Shown piece after piece: positions 45,968-58,570 of a stretch of DNA of 64,000 nt (position 1 is the first letter of the stretch; each line of letters opens with the position of its first letter). The stretch comes from Nicotiana tabacum (taxonomy: Eukaryota; Streptophyta; Magnoliopsida; Solanales; Solanaceae). The translations under genes and the position numbers were made by a program. A model generated the notes under the pieces. That model had not been told where the DNA came from and did not search any database. It saw nothing but the letters and a program-made list of their open reading frames with translations. The stretch is taken from contig NC_134084.1 of assembly GCF_000715075.1 (NCBI RefSeq), positions 6,574,501 through 6,638,500 on the forward strand, in the 5' to 3' direction.

Positions 45968-48838
45968 TGTCATGACCCGAAATTCCCACCATCGGGACCG
46001 TGATGGCGCCTAACATTTCACTTTTAAGCTAACGTTAGAACAATCTATCCTTATTAACAATTTAAAATTAATTAATGAGAAAAAAATTATTCTTACAGCA
46101 GTAATCCAAATATAAATGCGGAAGCTAAAACTGTAAACACATCTGCTACACATCCCTGAACTTGGTGTCACGAGTGCATGAACTACTAGAGTAATACATA
46201 CCAGGGTCTGAAATAAATACAAAGTTGTCTGAATGAAAATACACAACTAAATAGAAACAAAAAGGGAACTTCAGGATATGCAGGCGCTAAGTAGCTGTAC
46301 CTCAAGTCTCCACAGGCTGTCCAATCCGAGCTCCTTATTAGCCTCCGCTGGGACCGACTCCAAAATCTGCACAAGAAGAGCAGAGTGTAGTATTAGTAAA
46401 ACCGACCCCATGTACTGGTAAGTATCGAGCCTAACCTCGATGAAGTAGTGACGAAGGTAAGGCGGGTCACCTACACTACAACCTGTATGTAGTATATAAT
46501 AATGATAGGAGAAATAGTAAATGGGACAAGGTAAAATAGTCTACTAATAATAATAATAACCACCGCCTCAATAAATAAACTGGTGTCGTCCAGAATTACA
46601 AATCCTTAGCAGTTCAAATAAAAATACCAAAAAACCAACATAGCTCAAGAAAAGGAAACATATAGGATGTTGCGATGCGCAACCCAATCCCACCAGACAA
46701 CACAAAATCCTCCCTTATTTTACGCAATAGCATTGATAATAGAGATAATATATATAAATATGTTGCTATGCGTAAACCAATCCAACCATATATCAGTATC
46801 AGTATCATAAATTATGCTTGTTTCACCATATCAATCCACCATTATTTCACCTGTTGCGACGTGCAACCAGGTCCCACCTTATAGTACATATTCACCCTTA
46901 TTCCACCATATTAATCCACACTTATTACACCTGTTGCGACGTGCAACCCGATCCCACCATATCAGTACAGAATACTCAATACACAGTCAAATTACAAGTT
47001 CAAACCACAAAACCTTTATGATCAATAAATTCCAATCTGGAATAAAAAGGGATACCTTGTACAATATAGAATTCTCCACGAGTAATACTACACAGCGAGA
47101 CCATTCCACTATTTGACAATTAGAAGGTGCAAATAAATCAATTTAAGAAAATAACAGAGAATCATGAAACTATAGAAGAGCTAACATCGTTAACAAGAGA
47201 AAATATTGATTAACAAGTAGCAGTTAAGCATATGAAGCATTTAGAGCATATAACAGTAAAGATAGGGAAGGAAATAATTAAGGGAAAGTGGTAAATCTGA
47301 AAAAAAAAGATAATTCGGTGGCGTATAAGCACTCGTCACCTCACATATATGCCGCTCGCATGAAATTCACATAGCACATAATCCGAGGGTTCCTAGTTCC
47401 CTCAAGTCAAGGTTAGACATAACACTTACCTCGCTCAAAGACAACTCAAAGCACCACAGCTTTGCCTTTCAAACAAGCCTCCGAACTAACAATCTATCAA
47501 ATTACCAACCAAACGATTCAAAATAAGCATTAGAAATCACCCACGATTGCAAAAGATTCAATTCAGGTCATTATTGAAAAAGTCAACACCCGGGCCCGCT
47601 TGGTCCAAACCTGAAATTCGGATCAAAATTCGATTACCCATTTACACCCGACCCCGGTTATGTGTTTTGTTTTGGAATCCGACCTCAATTTGAGGTCTAA
47701 ATCCCCAAATTACCATATCCCTAATTTCTACCCAAAACCCCCAATCCCACCAAGAAAACTCTAGATTTTAGGTTGGAAACTTGTGAAATGTAATGAAAGA
47801 TTGAAGGGAAATAGGTTAGAATCACTTACCAACGATTTGGGAAAGAAGGAGTCTTGGAAAAATCGCCTTTAAGGAGCCTGCAAATGCGAGAAATCTATCG
47901 CATTTGTGAAGACTCCCACATTTCTGCTTTCCTCGTAATTGCCAAGAAAAGGTCGTAAATGCGAACCGGCCTGATCGCAAAATGCGACCCAGTGATCGCA
48001 AATGCGAAGAATGCCCCATCCTAGTCCCCATCGCAAATGCGAAGAATATATTGCAAATGTGAACATAAGGTGACCCATCTACTCTTCGCAAATGCGATGA
48101 GTAGCTCGCAAATGCAAACCCATCAAAGGTCACAAATGTGATGCCTGATCTCATAAATGCGAGATCAGAGGCCTGTAATAGAATTGAAACATCTGCAACA
48201 TTTCTAAGTCTAATTTCACTCTGTAGCCTATCCGAAACTCACCCAACGAACTTGCTCGCATAATCAAATCGCCAAAATAACACCTAGAATCACGAATTGA
48301 TCACCAAATCAAAAAAAATTTTCAAGAAAACCTTGAAACTTCTATTTTCACAACCGGGCGTCTGAATCACGTCAAACCAACTCCGTTTCTCATCAAATTT
48401 CACAAACAAGTCATAAATATGGTATTAGACCTATACCGAATTCTAGAACCAAAATACAGATCCGATATCCAAAAGTTAACTATTGGTCAAATATTTCAAT
48501 TTCATTAAGCCTTTAACTTTCAAATTTCAACAAGGTCTGATATCTCGGGTTAGGGACTTTTGAATTCGTTTCCGGGCATATGCCCAAGTCCTAAATCACG
48601 ATACAACCCTACCAGGACCGTTAAAATACAAATCCAGGTCCGTTTGCTCAAAATGTTGACCGAAGTCAACTCAAATGGATTTCAAAGCAAATTTTCATAT
48701 TTTTCTCAGTTTTAACATAAAATCTTTCCGGAAATATGCCCGAACTATGCACGCTAATCGAGGACTAAAATAAGGTTTTTAAAGCCTCGGAACACAAAAT
48801 TTGATTTTTAATATGAGATGACGTACCAGGTCATCACA
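45968..48838 (-). repeat. 5' LTR of the Tekay-type element (2,871 bp)
   Basis: It aligns by eye with 37644-40765 throughout, with many substitutions and indels, so the insertion is not recent. It shares the GCGACGTGCAACCCGATCCC repeats (46670-46960) and the CGCAAATGCG dyad array (47880-48170). Confidence 0.92.
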
Positions 48839-49571
48839 ACCTTTTTGGTGTATTATTAACTTTATTTGTTTATTATTAAACACGTAGTTAAACGAGCTGA
48901 CTGAAAGGTGAATGCCCAGAATGCAGAGATAATAGAGTTGAAGAAACTGGGGAAGGCCTAAACTCAGTAAGAAGATGAGTATGAGTCGTACTACTACTGG
49001 TTTTACTATTTCTGGATCTCTCACAACTCCTATTAGTATTGAAGTTCCCACTACTTCCATTTCTCCTCCACTCAGTTCTTCAGGCCTTACTATAGTTAGC
49101 ACATATACTTATTTATCTCCATTTCGTGCTTTTGTAATAGCACCTTCTGGTACTACTACTACTCCACTCATTTCTCCAGGTCTTATTGCAGTTGACACGT
49201 ATATTTTAACTTTTTTATCTGCTTTTTCTACTTATGTAGCTCATACTTCTTCAGAAGCAGGGTCAATGTCACACCTTTACCTCCATTTAAAGACATAGAT
49301 TTTGGTGCCTCATTTGGTAAAAACATTGCTTACCATGATGATGACATTGATAATCGTGGAGAGGAAAATGATGATGAAGAACAGGCTGTCTCTGTCTCTA
49401 GCAATTTGTCCCATTTAGCACCTTCTATTACTACTACTACTACTACTCCACTTATTTATTCATGTCTTACTACAACTGACATTTATACTTTAACTTCTTT
49501 ATTTGCCTTTTTCCTAGTTTTGCAGCTCATACTGCTTCTATTGCTATTTCTACTTTTACTGCAACTCATAT
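48839..49571 (+). other. Ser/Thr-rich repeat-encoding stretch, unknown origin
   Basis: A plus-strand frame at 48975-49298 (107 codons) is rich in Ser/Thr/Pro. Internally repetitive DNA (AGCACCTTCTGGTACTACTA near 49140 and AGCACCTTCTATTACTACTA near 49419, about 280 bp apart) suggests an old duplication. Between the repeats is an acidic stretch (DDDIDNRGEENDDEEQ). I do not recognise the family. It may be part of a degraded transposon protein. Confidence 0.3.
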
Positions 49572-52317
49572 TGTCACGACCCAAATTTTCCACCTTCGAG
49601 GTCGTGATGATGCCTAACATTGAACCTGCTAGGCAAGCTAATGTTACAAAATTTTTTAGCCATTTTCCTTTATATTTCAACAATTTTTAACTTAGCAAAA
49701 TGAATCAACGGAAATAAATGCGGAAGAAATAGTTTTAAACTTAACTTTGTACAGTAACGAAATCCGAAATAAAAAACCACCCAAAACTGAAGTCACAACT
49801 CATAAGCTGTTTATGAATACTACAAATAAAGGTTTGAACAAAAGTTTACGACTGTCTTGAAAGTAGATAAAACAGAAATGACATAGGATAGAAGGGGACG
49901 CCAGGGCCTGCGGACGCCTTCAGGACTACCTTGGGTCTCCGGAACGCAGCAATAGCAACCAACCTCTCGATCAGCCACTAGCTCCAAAAATCTGCACAGA
50001 ATTACAATGTGCAGTATCAGTACAATCGACCCCATGTACTGGTAAGTGCCGAGCCTAACCTCGATGAAGTAGTGACGAGGCTACGACGGGGCGTAACAAA
50101 ATATATAACCTGCAACAGTTTATACTAAACAGAAAGGAAGTACAGAATGTGATAAGGTAATATCTGGCATTAAATAAATCCGAAACCCAACTGTTCCACA
50201 AATATCCAGCTATAACCAAACCTTAAGAGTATTTCAACATCACTGTAATAGACTTCGATAGAAATAAATACGTAACAACAACTGATGCGGCATGCATCCC
50301 GATCCCATCATATAAACAACAACATTATCAATATTCACCCTTATTCCTCCTTGTTGTAGCATGCAACCCGATCCCACCTGTCCACCCCTATTACTCCTCA
50401 ATATATATCACTCTTATTCTTCTTGTTACGGCGCGCAACCTGATCCCACCTGTCCACCCTTATTGCTCCTTGTTGCGGCGTGCAACCCGCTCCCACCAGA
50501 CAATTACATTCTCCGTTATTCTTCCTTGGTGCGGCGTGCAACCCGATCCAATATATATAACAGCACCATACACAGAAATAAAGACAGGTATTTCATAAGA
50601 TAGTTCAAATTCCTCCACAACACTTATACCTCAATCCACACAATGGGTTATCACCACGTTTATGATACTTCACTAGTGTAAACTACTCAGCGAGACCAAC
50701 CAAAATGTACCATAAGGCACCAATAAACCATTACAAGCCAATAGAATAAATAAACGAAACCATGAAACAATTAAATACTTCAAATAAGAGAACAACAGTT
50801 GATATGAAACAATTAGACATGGAAACATTTATGAACAAGTAGCAATTAAGACATGGCAATGATTATGAGCAAGTAGCAATTGAGGCAAGAAACAATACAA
50901 TAGGAAACGAGGAAGGGAACATGCTAAAATGATAATTTGGTGGCGTATAGGTATTCATCACCACACCTATACGCTACACACATGAAATTCCACATAGAAA
51001 ATAAGTCGGGGATCCCTAATCCCTCAAGTCAAGGTTAGACCAAACACTTACCTCAAGCCAATGGGTAATTCAACACTCAATCACCGCTTTACCTCTCGAT
51101 TTCACCACCAATTCACGTGTATTTGGCCATAATCAATTCAATAACATCAATAAATGCTAAATAGACCAACTCTAATGCATGAAAATATATTTCCCAATGT
51201 TTTCCCTAAAAATTCAAAAACCGACCATGGGCCCGCTTGGTCAAAACTCAAAGTTTGAACCAAAACCCGACTACCCATTCACCAACGAACCCAAATATGC
51301 AAATGGTTTTGAAATCCGACCTCAACTCAAAGTCTAAATTCCCAAAATTTTAAAATCCTAATCTATACCCAAAACACCTAATTTCCCATGAAAAACCCTA
51401 GTTTTTGAGATGAAATCATGTAAAAAGATGGATTTGATTGAAGAAGGTGAGTTAGAAATCACTTACCTATGATTTGGAGAAGTTTAGGTCTTTGAAAAAT
51501 TGCCTAAGGATGTTTAGGGTTTGAGAGAATTGAAAAATCCTGTCAAAAAGCTGATATAACAGGTTGCGGGTCTCGCATTTGCAAATCGGAGTTCACATTT
51601 GCGACCCTGATAATTTCTGAAAAATATCGCAAATGCGATAAAAATGTCACATTTACGACAAAGGGGATTTCGCAATTGCGACCCAAAATCTCGCAAATGC
51701 AAGATCCGGGGCTGGCCTTTGACTTCACAAATGTGAAGCCCGATCTTGCATTTGCAAGATCTGAGGCCTGAAACACTAGATGCAATACACCAGAAATTTT
51801 CTAAGTCCAATATCACTCCGTGGCCTATCTAAAACTCTCCCGAGCCCTCGGGGCTACAAACCAAACATGCACACAACTCTAAAAATATCATACGGACTTG
51901 CTCGTGCGATCAAATCATCAAAATAATATAAAAATCTACAGATTTACCTCAAAACTCATGATTTCCTCAAGAACACTCATATTTCTAACTTTTCAAACGG
52001 ATGTCCGAATTACATCAAATCAACTCCGATTCTCATAAAATTTCATAGATAGGACTTAAATAACATAACAAACTTGTTCCGGGCTCCAGAACCAAAATAC
52101 GGGCCAAATGTCATAAATATCACGTATTATTTCATTTCTTTATTTCTTGAATAAACCAACAGAACAATTTTCTTCAAAAAATGTTTTCTATGGCTTGGGA
52201 CCTCGGAATTCAATTCCGGGCATACGCTCAAGTCCCATATTTTATTGTGGACTTCCTTGGATCGTCGGAACACATATCCGTATCCGTTTACCAAAAACAT
52301 TGACCAAAGTCATCTTT
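49572..52317 (-). mobile_element. Truncated long LTR related to the Tekay-type LTRs
   Basis: It starts TGTCACGACCC at 49572 and shows the same order of blocks as the 45968 LTR: an ATGTACTGGTAAGTGCCGAGC block, GCGTGCAACCCGATCCC repeats, the CGCAAATGCG array and the TCGTGCGATCAAATCA block. It ends abruptly at about 52317 in the motif TTGACCAAAGTCATCTTTAA, where Ogre-type RT coding begins. No second LTR or coding region belongs to it here. Confidence 0.78.
50281..50545. repeat. Tandem GCGTGCAACCCGATCCCACC repeats
   Basis: Five imperfect copies of a 60-80 bp unit are centred on TGCGGCGTGCAACCCGATCC, at about 50284, 50353, 50428, 50473 and 50531. Related copies lie in the LTRs at 38337-38815 and 46668-46955 and in the internal region near 25527. 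Confidence 0.85.
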
Positions 52318-55035
52318 AATCAAATGCCGTTTGGATTAAAGAATGCTGGGGCCACCTACATGAGGGTCATGACCACCATTTTCCACGATATGATACACAA
52401 GGAGATCGAAGTATATGTAGACGATGTTATTATCAAGTTCAAGAAAGCCACTGACCACATGGAAGATTTGAGGAAATTCTTCAACAGATTACGGAGGTAC
52501 AACCTGAAACTGAATCCCGCGAAGTTTGCATTTGGGGTTCCTGCCGGAAAACTACTTGGGTTCATTGTAAGTCGCCGAGGAATAGAACTAGATCCATCAA
52601 AGGTCAAAGCTATTCAAGAGTTGCCACCGCCAAAGAACAAAAAGGACGTAATAAGTTTCTTGGGGAGACTAAACTATATTAGCCGGTTCATAGCACAATC
52701 TACAGTTATCTGTGAGTCAATCTTTAAGATGTTGAAGAAGGATGCCGCTACCAAATGGGCTGATGAATGCCAAAATGCCTTCGACAAAATCAAGGTGTAC
52801 CTGTCAACACCACCAGTTTTGGTCCCGCCCGAGCCAGGTAGACCTCTATTACTCTACCTCGCAGTATTGGATGGAGCATTCGGTTGTGTTCTGGGAAAAC
52901 ATGATGAAACGGGGAGGAAGGAGCAGGCCATCTATTACCTCAGTAAGAAGTTCACCCCGTACGAGGCTCGGTATTCTCTGTTAGAGCATACCTGTTGTGC
53001 TTTGACTTAGGTAGCTCAGAAGCTGAGGCACTATTTCTGTGCCTACACTACATATCTCATATCAAGGATGGATCCTTTGAAGTACATCTTTCAGAAGCCC
53101 ATGCCAACTGGCAAGCTAGCCAAGTGGAAAATCCCGTTGAGTGAATTTGACATTGTCTACGTGACTCAGAAGGCAATCAAGGGACAAGCACTAGCAAATC
53201 ACCTTGCTAAAAATCCCGTGGACGGAGAATACGAACCCCTGAAAACGTATTTTCCCGACGAAGAGGTATCGTTCATAGGAGAAGACATTGTAGAATTCTA
53301 TGATGGTTGGAGAATATTTTTCGATGGAGCAGCAAATTTCAAAGGAGTTGGCATAGGAGCAGTCCTAGTATCAGAAACCGGTCAGAATTATCCAGTGTCT
53401 GCCAAACTCAGATTTCCCTGCACCAACAGCATGGCCGAGTATGAAGCCTACATCCTAGGGCTCAAAATGGCCATTGACATGAACATTCAAGAGTTGCTAG
53501 TGATCGGAGATTCAGACCTACTTATACATCAGGTCCAAGAAGAATGGGCAACCAAGAACTCCAAGATACTCCAATATCTGCATCATGTGCAGGAATTGAG
53601 AAAGAGGTTCACAAAGACGGAATTCCAACATGTTTCCAGAGTCCAGAATGAGTTCGCCGATGCATTGGCTACCCTATCATCCATAATACAACATCCAGAC
53701 AAGAACTTCATTGATCCCATTCCGGTAAAGATTTATGATCAGCCAGCTTACTGTGCTCATGTCGAAGAAGAAGCAGACGGAAAGCCTTGGTTTCATGATA
53801 TCAAGGAATACTTGGCAAAAGGAGAATACCCAGAACTTGCGAACACTGCTCAGAAGCGCACACTTTGAAGGTTGTCTAACAATTTCTTTCACAGCGGAGG
53901 AATCCTGTATAGGAGGACTCCGGATCTGGGATTACTAAGGTGTGTTGACGCGAAGGAAGCATCTAAACTATTAGAAGAAATCTATGCTGGGACCTGCGGT
54001 CCACATATGAACGGTTTTGTCTTAGCCAAGAAGATACTCCGGGCTGGTTACTTTTGGATGACTATGGAAACGGACTGCATCCAGTATGTCCGGAAATGCC
54101 ACCGCTATCAGATACATGCAGACATGATAAATGTAGCTCCAAATGAGCTTAATGCAACAAGTTCACCTTGGCCGTTAGCCGCTTGGGGGATGGATGTTAT
54201 TGGACCAATTGAGCCCGCCGCCTCAAACGGGCACATATTTATCCTAGTAGCCATCGACTATTTCACCAAATGGGTCGAAGCAGCATCTTATAGAGCAGTA
54301 ACCGAGAAAATCATGGCAGACTTCATCCGCGACCGTATCTTTTGTCGGTTCGGGAATTTCGGAGTCAATCATCACTGATAATGGTTCCAATCTCAATAGT
54401 GACCTGATGAAAGTCATGTGTGAAACCTTCAAGATCAAACACAAGAATTCTACAGCATACAAACCTCAGATAAATGGAGCCGTAGAAGCCGCCAATAAGA
54501 ATATCAAGAAGATACTAAGGAAAATGATAGAGAAGCATAAGCAGTAGCACGAGAAGCTATCATTAGCTTTATTGGGATATCACACCACAGTTCGCACATC
54601 AACAAGAGCAACCCCCTACATGTTGGTATATGGTACAGAAGCAGTCATTCCCGTTAAAGTAGAAATCCCTTCCTTGAGGATCATACAAGAAGCTGAGCTT
54701 GACGACGCAGAATGGATGGAGAGTCGTTACGAGCAGCTAGCTCTTATAGATGGAAAGAGAATGAATGCAGTTTTCCACGGTCAGCTTTATCAGAACAGAA
54801 TGTCTAGAGCCTTCAACAAAAGAGTCAAGCCGAGATAGTTCACACCAGGGCAGCTGGTGTTGAAGAAAATCTTTCCACATCAAGATGAAGCCAAAGGGAA
54901 ATTCTCTCCCAATTGGCAGGGTCCGTACATGGTTCACCGGGTTCTAACAGGAGGAGCCCTCATACTTGCAGAAATGGACGGAGAAGTTTAGCCAAAGCCG
55001 ATCAATTGAGACGCAGTCAAGCGATACTATGTGTA
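52318..55035 (+). pseudogene. Ogre/TAT pol: RT, RNase H, second RNase H, integrase
   Basis: RT starts mid-domain at NQMPFGLKNAGATYMR and has an intact YVDD, then FLGRLNYISRFIAQ. RNase H follows (LLLYLAVLDGAFGCVLGKHD) with a TAG at about 53008. The second RNase H at 53310-53690 has FFDGAANFKGVGIGAVLVSE, MAEYEAYILGLKMAID, IGDSDLLIHQV and NEFADALATL, a set of acidic residues typical of the TAT/Ogre dual RNase H. Integrase has GMDVIGPIEPA, a frameshift near 54365, then TDNGSN and AVEAANKNIKK, so D, D and E are all readable. The C-terminus is PGQLVLKKIFPHQDEAKGKF, with several stops. It is inactive as it stands but well preserved. Confidence 0.93.
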
Positions 55036-55173
55036 ATCTTTATGCTTTCCTTTATGATGTAAATTGAACGCCTGACCTGATTCCCGTTTAAGAGGGGATA
55101 TGTAGGCAGCCCTATGGGTTTGGTCACAAGTCAATAAAATTTTCATTTCCCCCCGCAATTGAAAACAGGGGCA

Positions 55174-55291
55174 GAATTTTGAGGAGGACCCTCAAAATTT
55201 CGAAGTGATTTCACCCATTCGCAGCAAACAGCCATCAGAAGCAGCAACCCAGTAAACTGGGGCAGAATTTTGAGGAGGACCCTCAAAATTC
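55174..55291. repeat. Two copies of an 11-bp-stem hairpin in the Ogre 3' region
   Basis: GAATTTTGAGG, then AGGAC, then CCTCAAAATTC occurs at 55265-55291, and an almost identical form occurs at 55174-55199. Both are preceded by GGGGCA. Each can form an 11-bp stem with a 5-base loop in RNA. The spacing is 91 bp. Confidence 0.85.
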
Positions 55292-55764
55292 CGGAACAAG
55301 AAAAGTTGCAATGTCTTGAACCACATCGCAGTCGTCGGTTCATCTAAAAAAAACTATTCTTAATTATGTATTTATGTTACATTTTCTTTACTAAAATCAT
55401 GCATGTTTATTTCTGAAATCGCTTTGTTTAGCAACACTACCCCAATGATACGGGCATTATCACTAGATCAAAATCGAGCAGGTCAAGCAAAGCCAGCAGG
55501 GGATGCGAACTAACCTTTCCCTTTTACAAAACTCACGATTTTTCTTTGGATGCAGGCACTTGAATTGCAAAATCATCAAATATACCATACGCTCACGAGA
55601 CAAACATTGGTCAGGAATACAACTCTCAGAACCGTTGGACTTACTCACTAGTGCTATCCATACATAACAAATGTCCCCAGTAGGCACAATGTCCCCCAAC
55701 AGTTACAATATCGTAATCTGCTATCAGCTAAGAAAACTCTATTATTATTTCCCTTTTTACTTCC

Positions 55765-56940
55765 TGCATAAGGCTACCATTCTACTTTCTGAGGTTAAGC
55801 TCTACCTCCATCTGCATGTTTGCATTGCATAAGGCTACCATTTTTCCTTTCGAGACTAAGCACTGTCCCCATCTGCATTCTCTGCATTGCATAAGGCTAC
55901 CATTCTGCCTTCCGAGACTAACCACTGTCTCCATCTGCATTTTTGTATTGCATAAGGCTACCATTCTGCCTTCCGAGACTAAGCACTGTCTCCATCTGCA
56001 TTTTTGCATTGCATAAGGCTACATTGCATAAGGCTACCATTCTGCCTTCCAAGACTAAGCCCTGTCTCCATCTGCATTTTTGTATTGTATAAGGCTACCA
56101 TTCTGTCTCCCGAGACTAAGCACAGTCTCCATCTGCATTTCTACATTGCATAAGGCTACCATTCTACCTTCCGAGACTAAACCTTGTCTCCATCTGCATT
56201 CTCTACATTGCATAAGGCTACTATTCTACCTTCAGAGACTAAGCTCTATCTCCATCTGCATTCTCTGCATTGCATAAGGCTACCATTCTGCCTTCCGAGA
56301 CTAAGCACTGTCTCGATCTGCATTCTCTGCATTGCATAAAGCTACCATTCTGCCTTCCGAGACTAACCACTGTCTCCATCTGCATTCTCTGTATCGCATA
56401 AGGCTACCATTCTACCTTCCGAGACTAAGCATTATCTCCATCTGCATTTCTGCATTGCATAAGGCTACCATTTTTCCTTCTGAGACTAAGCTTTGTCTCC
56501 ATCTGCATTTTTTTGCATTGCATAAGGCTACCATTCTGCCTTCCGAGACTAAGCACTATGTCCATCTGCATTTTCTGCATTGCATAAGGCTACCATTCTG
56601 CCTTCCGAGACTAAGCACTGTCTCCATCTGCATTTCTGCATTACATAAGGCTACCATTCTGCCTTCCGAGACTAAGCCCTGTCTCCATCTGCATTCTCTG
56701 CATTGCATAAGGCTACCATTCTTCCTTTCGAAACTAAGCTCTGTCTCCATCTACATTTTTGCATTGCATAAGGCTACCATTCTACCTTCCGAACTAAGCA
56801 CTATCTCCATCTGCATTCTCTGCATTGTATAAGGCTACCATTCTGCCTTTCGAGACTAAGCACTGTCTCCATCTGCATTCCTGCATTGCGTAAGGCTACT
56901 ATTCTTCCTTCCGAGTTTAAGCTCTACCTCTATCTGCATG
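55765..56940. repeat. Tandem array A, about 60-bp monomers, ~19 copies
   Basis: The monomer core is GCATAAGGCTACCATTCT, then CCTTCCGAGACTAAGCACTG, then TCTCCATCTGCAT. Copies are 58-64 bp long, varying mainly in a short TTTTTG/TCTCTG segment. The array lies between Ogre pol and the 3' LTR. Frames read through it (for example 56332-56832) are by-products of the repeat. Confidence 0.95.
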
Positions 56941-58212
56941 GCTAAAAGATCACCACTTTATTTACGTCTTGCATGGCTGAGATATCGCCACTTTATCTAC
57001 ATCTTGCATGGCTAAAATATCGTCGCTTCATTTACATCTTGCATGGCTGAAATATTGCCACCTTATTTACATTCTGCATGGTTGGAAGATTGCCATCTCT
57101 ACATTTGCATGGCTGAAAGATCGCCACCTTTATCTACGTTTGCATCGGCTGAAAGATTGCCACCTTTATTTACATTTGCATTAGCTAAAAGATCGCCACC
57201 TACTGCATCTCATGGGGTGAAATATTGCCAAATTATCCGAATGCGTCATTGTTCGGAGGCACCATTCTCATAACCCTAGAACACCATTTCATGGCCTGAG
57301 GATCCCTTTTATCTTATGCATATCATTATTTAAGGGCATCAGAGTTCGGAGGCATCATTCTTATAGCCCGAGAGCATTATTTCATGGCCTGCGAATCCTT
57401 TATATACACTTCATGGCCCAGGACGTCATTGTATAAGGACATCGTCCTCATTGTCCGATGACAACTCTCATGGTCCAACGGGGATTTGCATTGCATAAGG
57501 CTACCATTCTACCTTTCGAGACTAAGCACTATCTCCATCTGCATTCTCTGCATTGTATAAGGCTACCATTCTGCCTTTCGAGACTAAGCACTGTCTCCAT
57601 CTGCATTCCTGTATTGCGTAAGGCTACTATTCTGCCTTCCGAGTTTAAGCTCTACCTCTATTTGCATGGCTGAAAGATCGCCACTTTATTTACGTCTTGC
57701 ATGGCTGAGATATCGCCACTTTATCTACATCTTGCATGGCTGAAATATTGTCGCTTCATTTACATCTTGCATGGCTGAAATATTGCCACCTTATTTACAT
57801 TCTGCATGGTTGGAAGATTGCCATCTCTACATTTGCATGGCTGAAAGATCGCCACCTTTATCTACGTTTGCATCGGCTGAAAGATCGCCACCTTTATTTA
57901 CATTTGCATTGGCTGAAAGATCGCCACCTACTGCATCTCATGGGGTTAAAGATTGCCAAATTATCCGAATGCGTCATTGTTCGGAGGCACCATTCTCATA
58001 ACCCTAGAACACCATTTCATGGACTGAGGATCCCTTTTATCTTCTGCATATCATTATTTAAGGGCATCAGAGTTCGGAGGCATCATTCTTATAGCCCGAG
58101 AGCATTATTTCATGGCCTGCGAATCCTTTATATACACTTCATGGCCCAGGACGTCATTGTCTAAGGACATCGTCCTCATCGTCCGATGACAACTCTCATG
58201 GTCCAATGGGGA
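56757..58212. repeat. Higher-order duplication of 728 bp (two copies)
   Basis: Copy 1 spans about 56757-57484 and copy 2 about 57485-58212. Each contains two to three array A monomers, an array of about eight 38-45 bp GCATGGCTGAAAGATCGCCA monomers, and a unique tail (CGGAGGCACCATTCTCATAA ... TTCATGGCCCAGGACGTCAT). Landmarks at 57047 and 57775 give the 728-bp offset. The copies differ at few positions. Confidence 0.9.
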
Positions 58213-58570
58213 TTTGCATCATGTTTAATTTTTACGCAGAATATATGCTTGTATCGCTTACTTGCAGGTAAACCAGCGAGCAATGGACATCTCAGCAAAA
58301 GCGATCTCTCTCCAGTTACCGCAGCCCTTGCAGGTTTCAAGCCATTCACCCCAACCTGAATATTGCATCCGTTCTTGAAAGTCTCCATCGGCCTACTCCG
58401 CCGACGGGTCCTAAACTACATATGGCCTGATTCCTGTAAAACCACGGATATGTAGGCAGCTCAAAAACTAGAGTATGGCCAGCCTCTTCAAACCATTTCG
58501 TTCGGTCAAAATTGGCCATCATATCTTTACCCGACAACTCTTTCATCCTTCCTAGGTAAAGAGGGGCAAC

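Noticed and set aside
56332..56832. 166-codon frame with repeated KATILPSETK-type units
   Set aside because: It follows the ~60-bp tandem monomer, similar frames appear on both strands, and composition follows the DNA repeat.
55765..58212. CRISPR-like regular repeats
   Set aside because: Monomers are contiguous with no unique spacers, and the context is a plant retrotransposon UTR.
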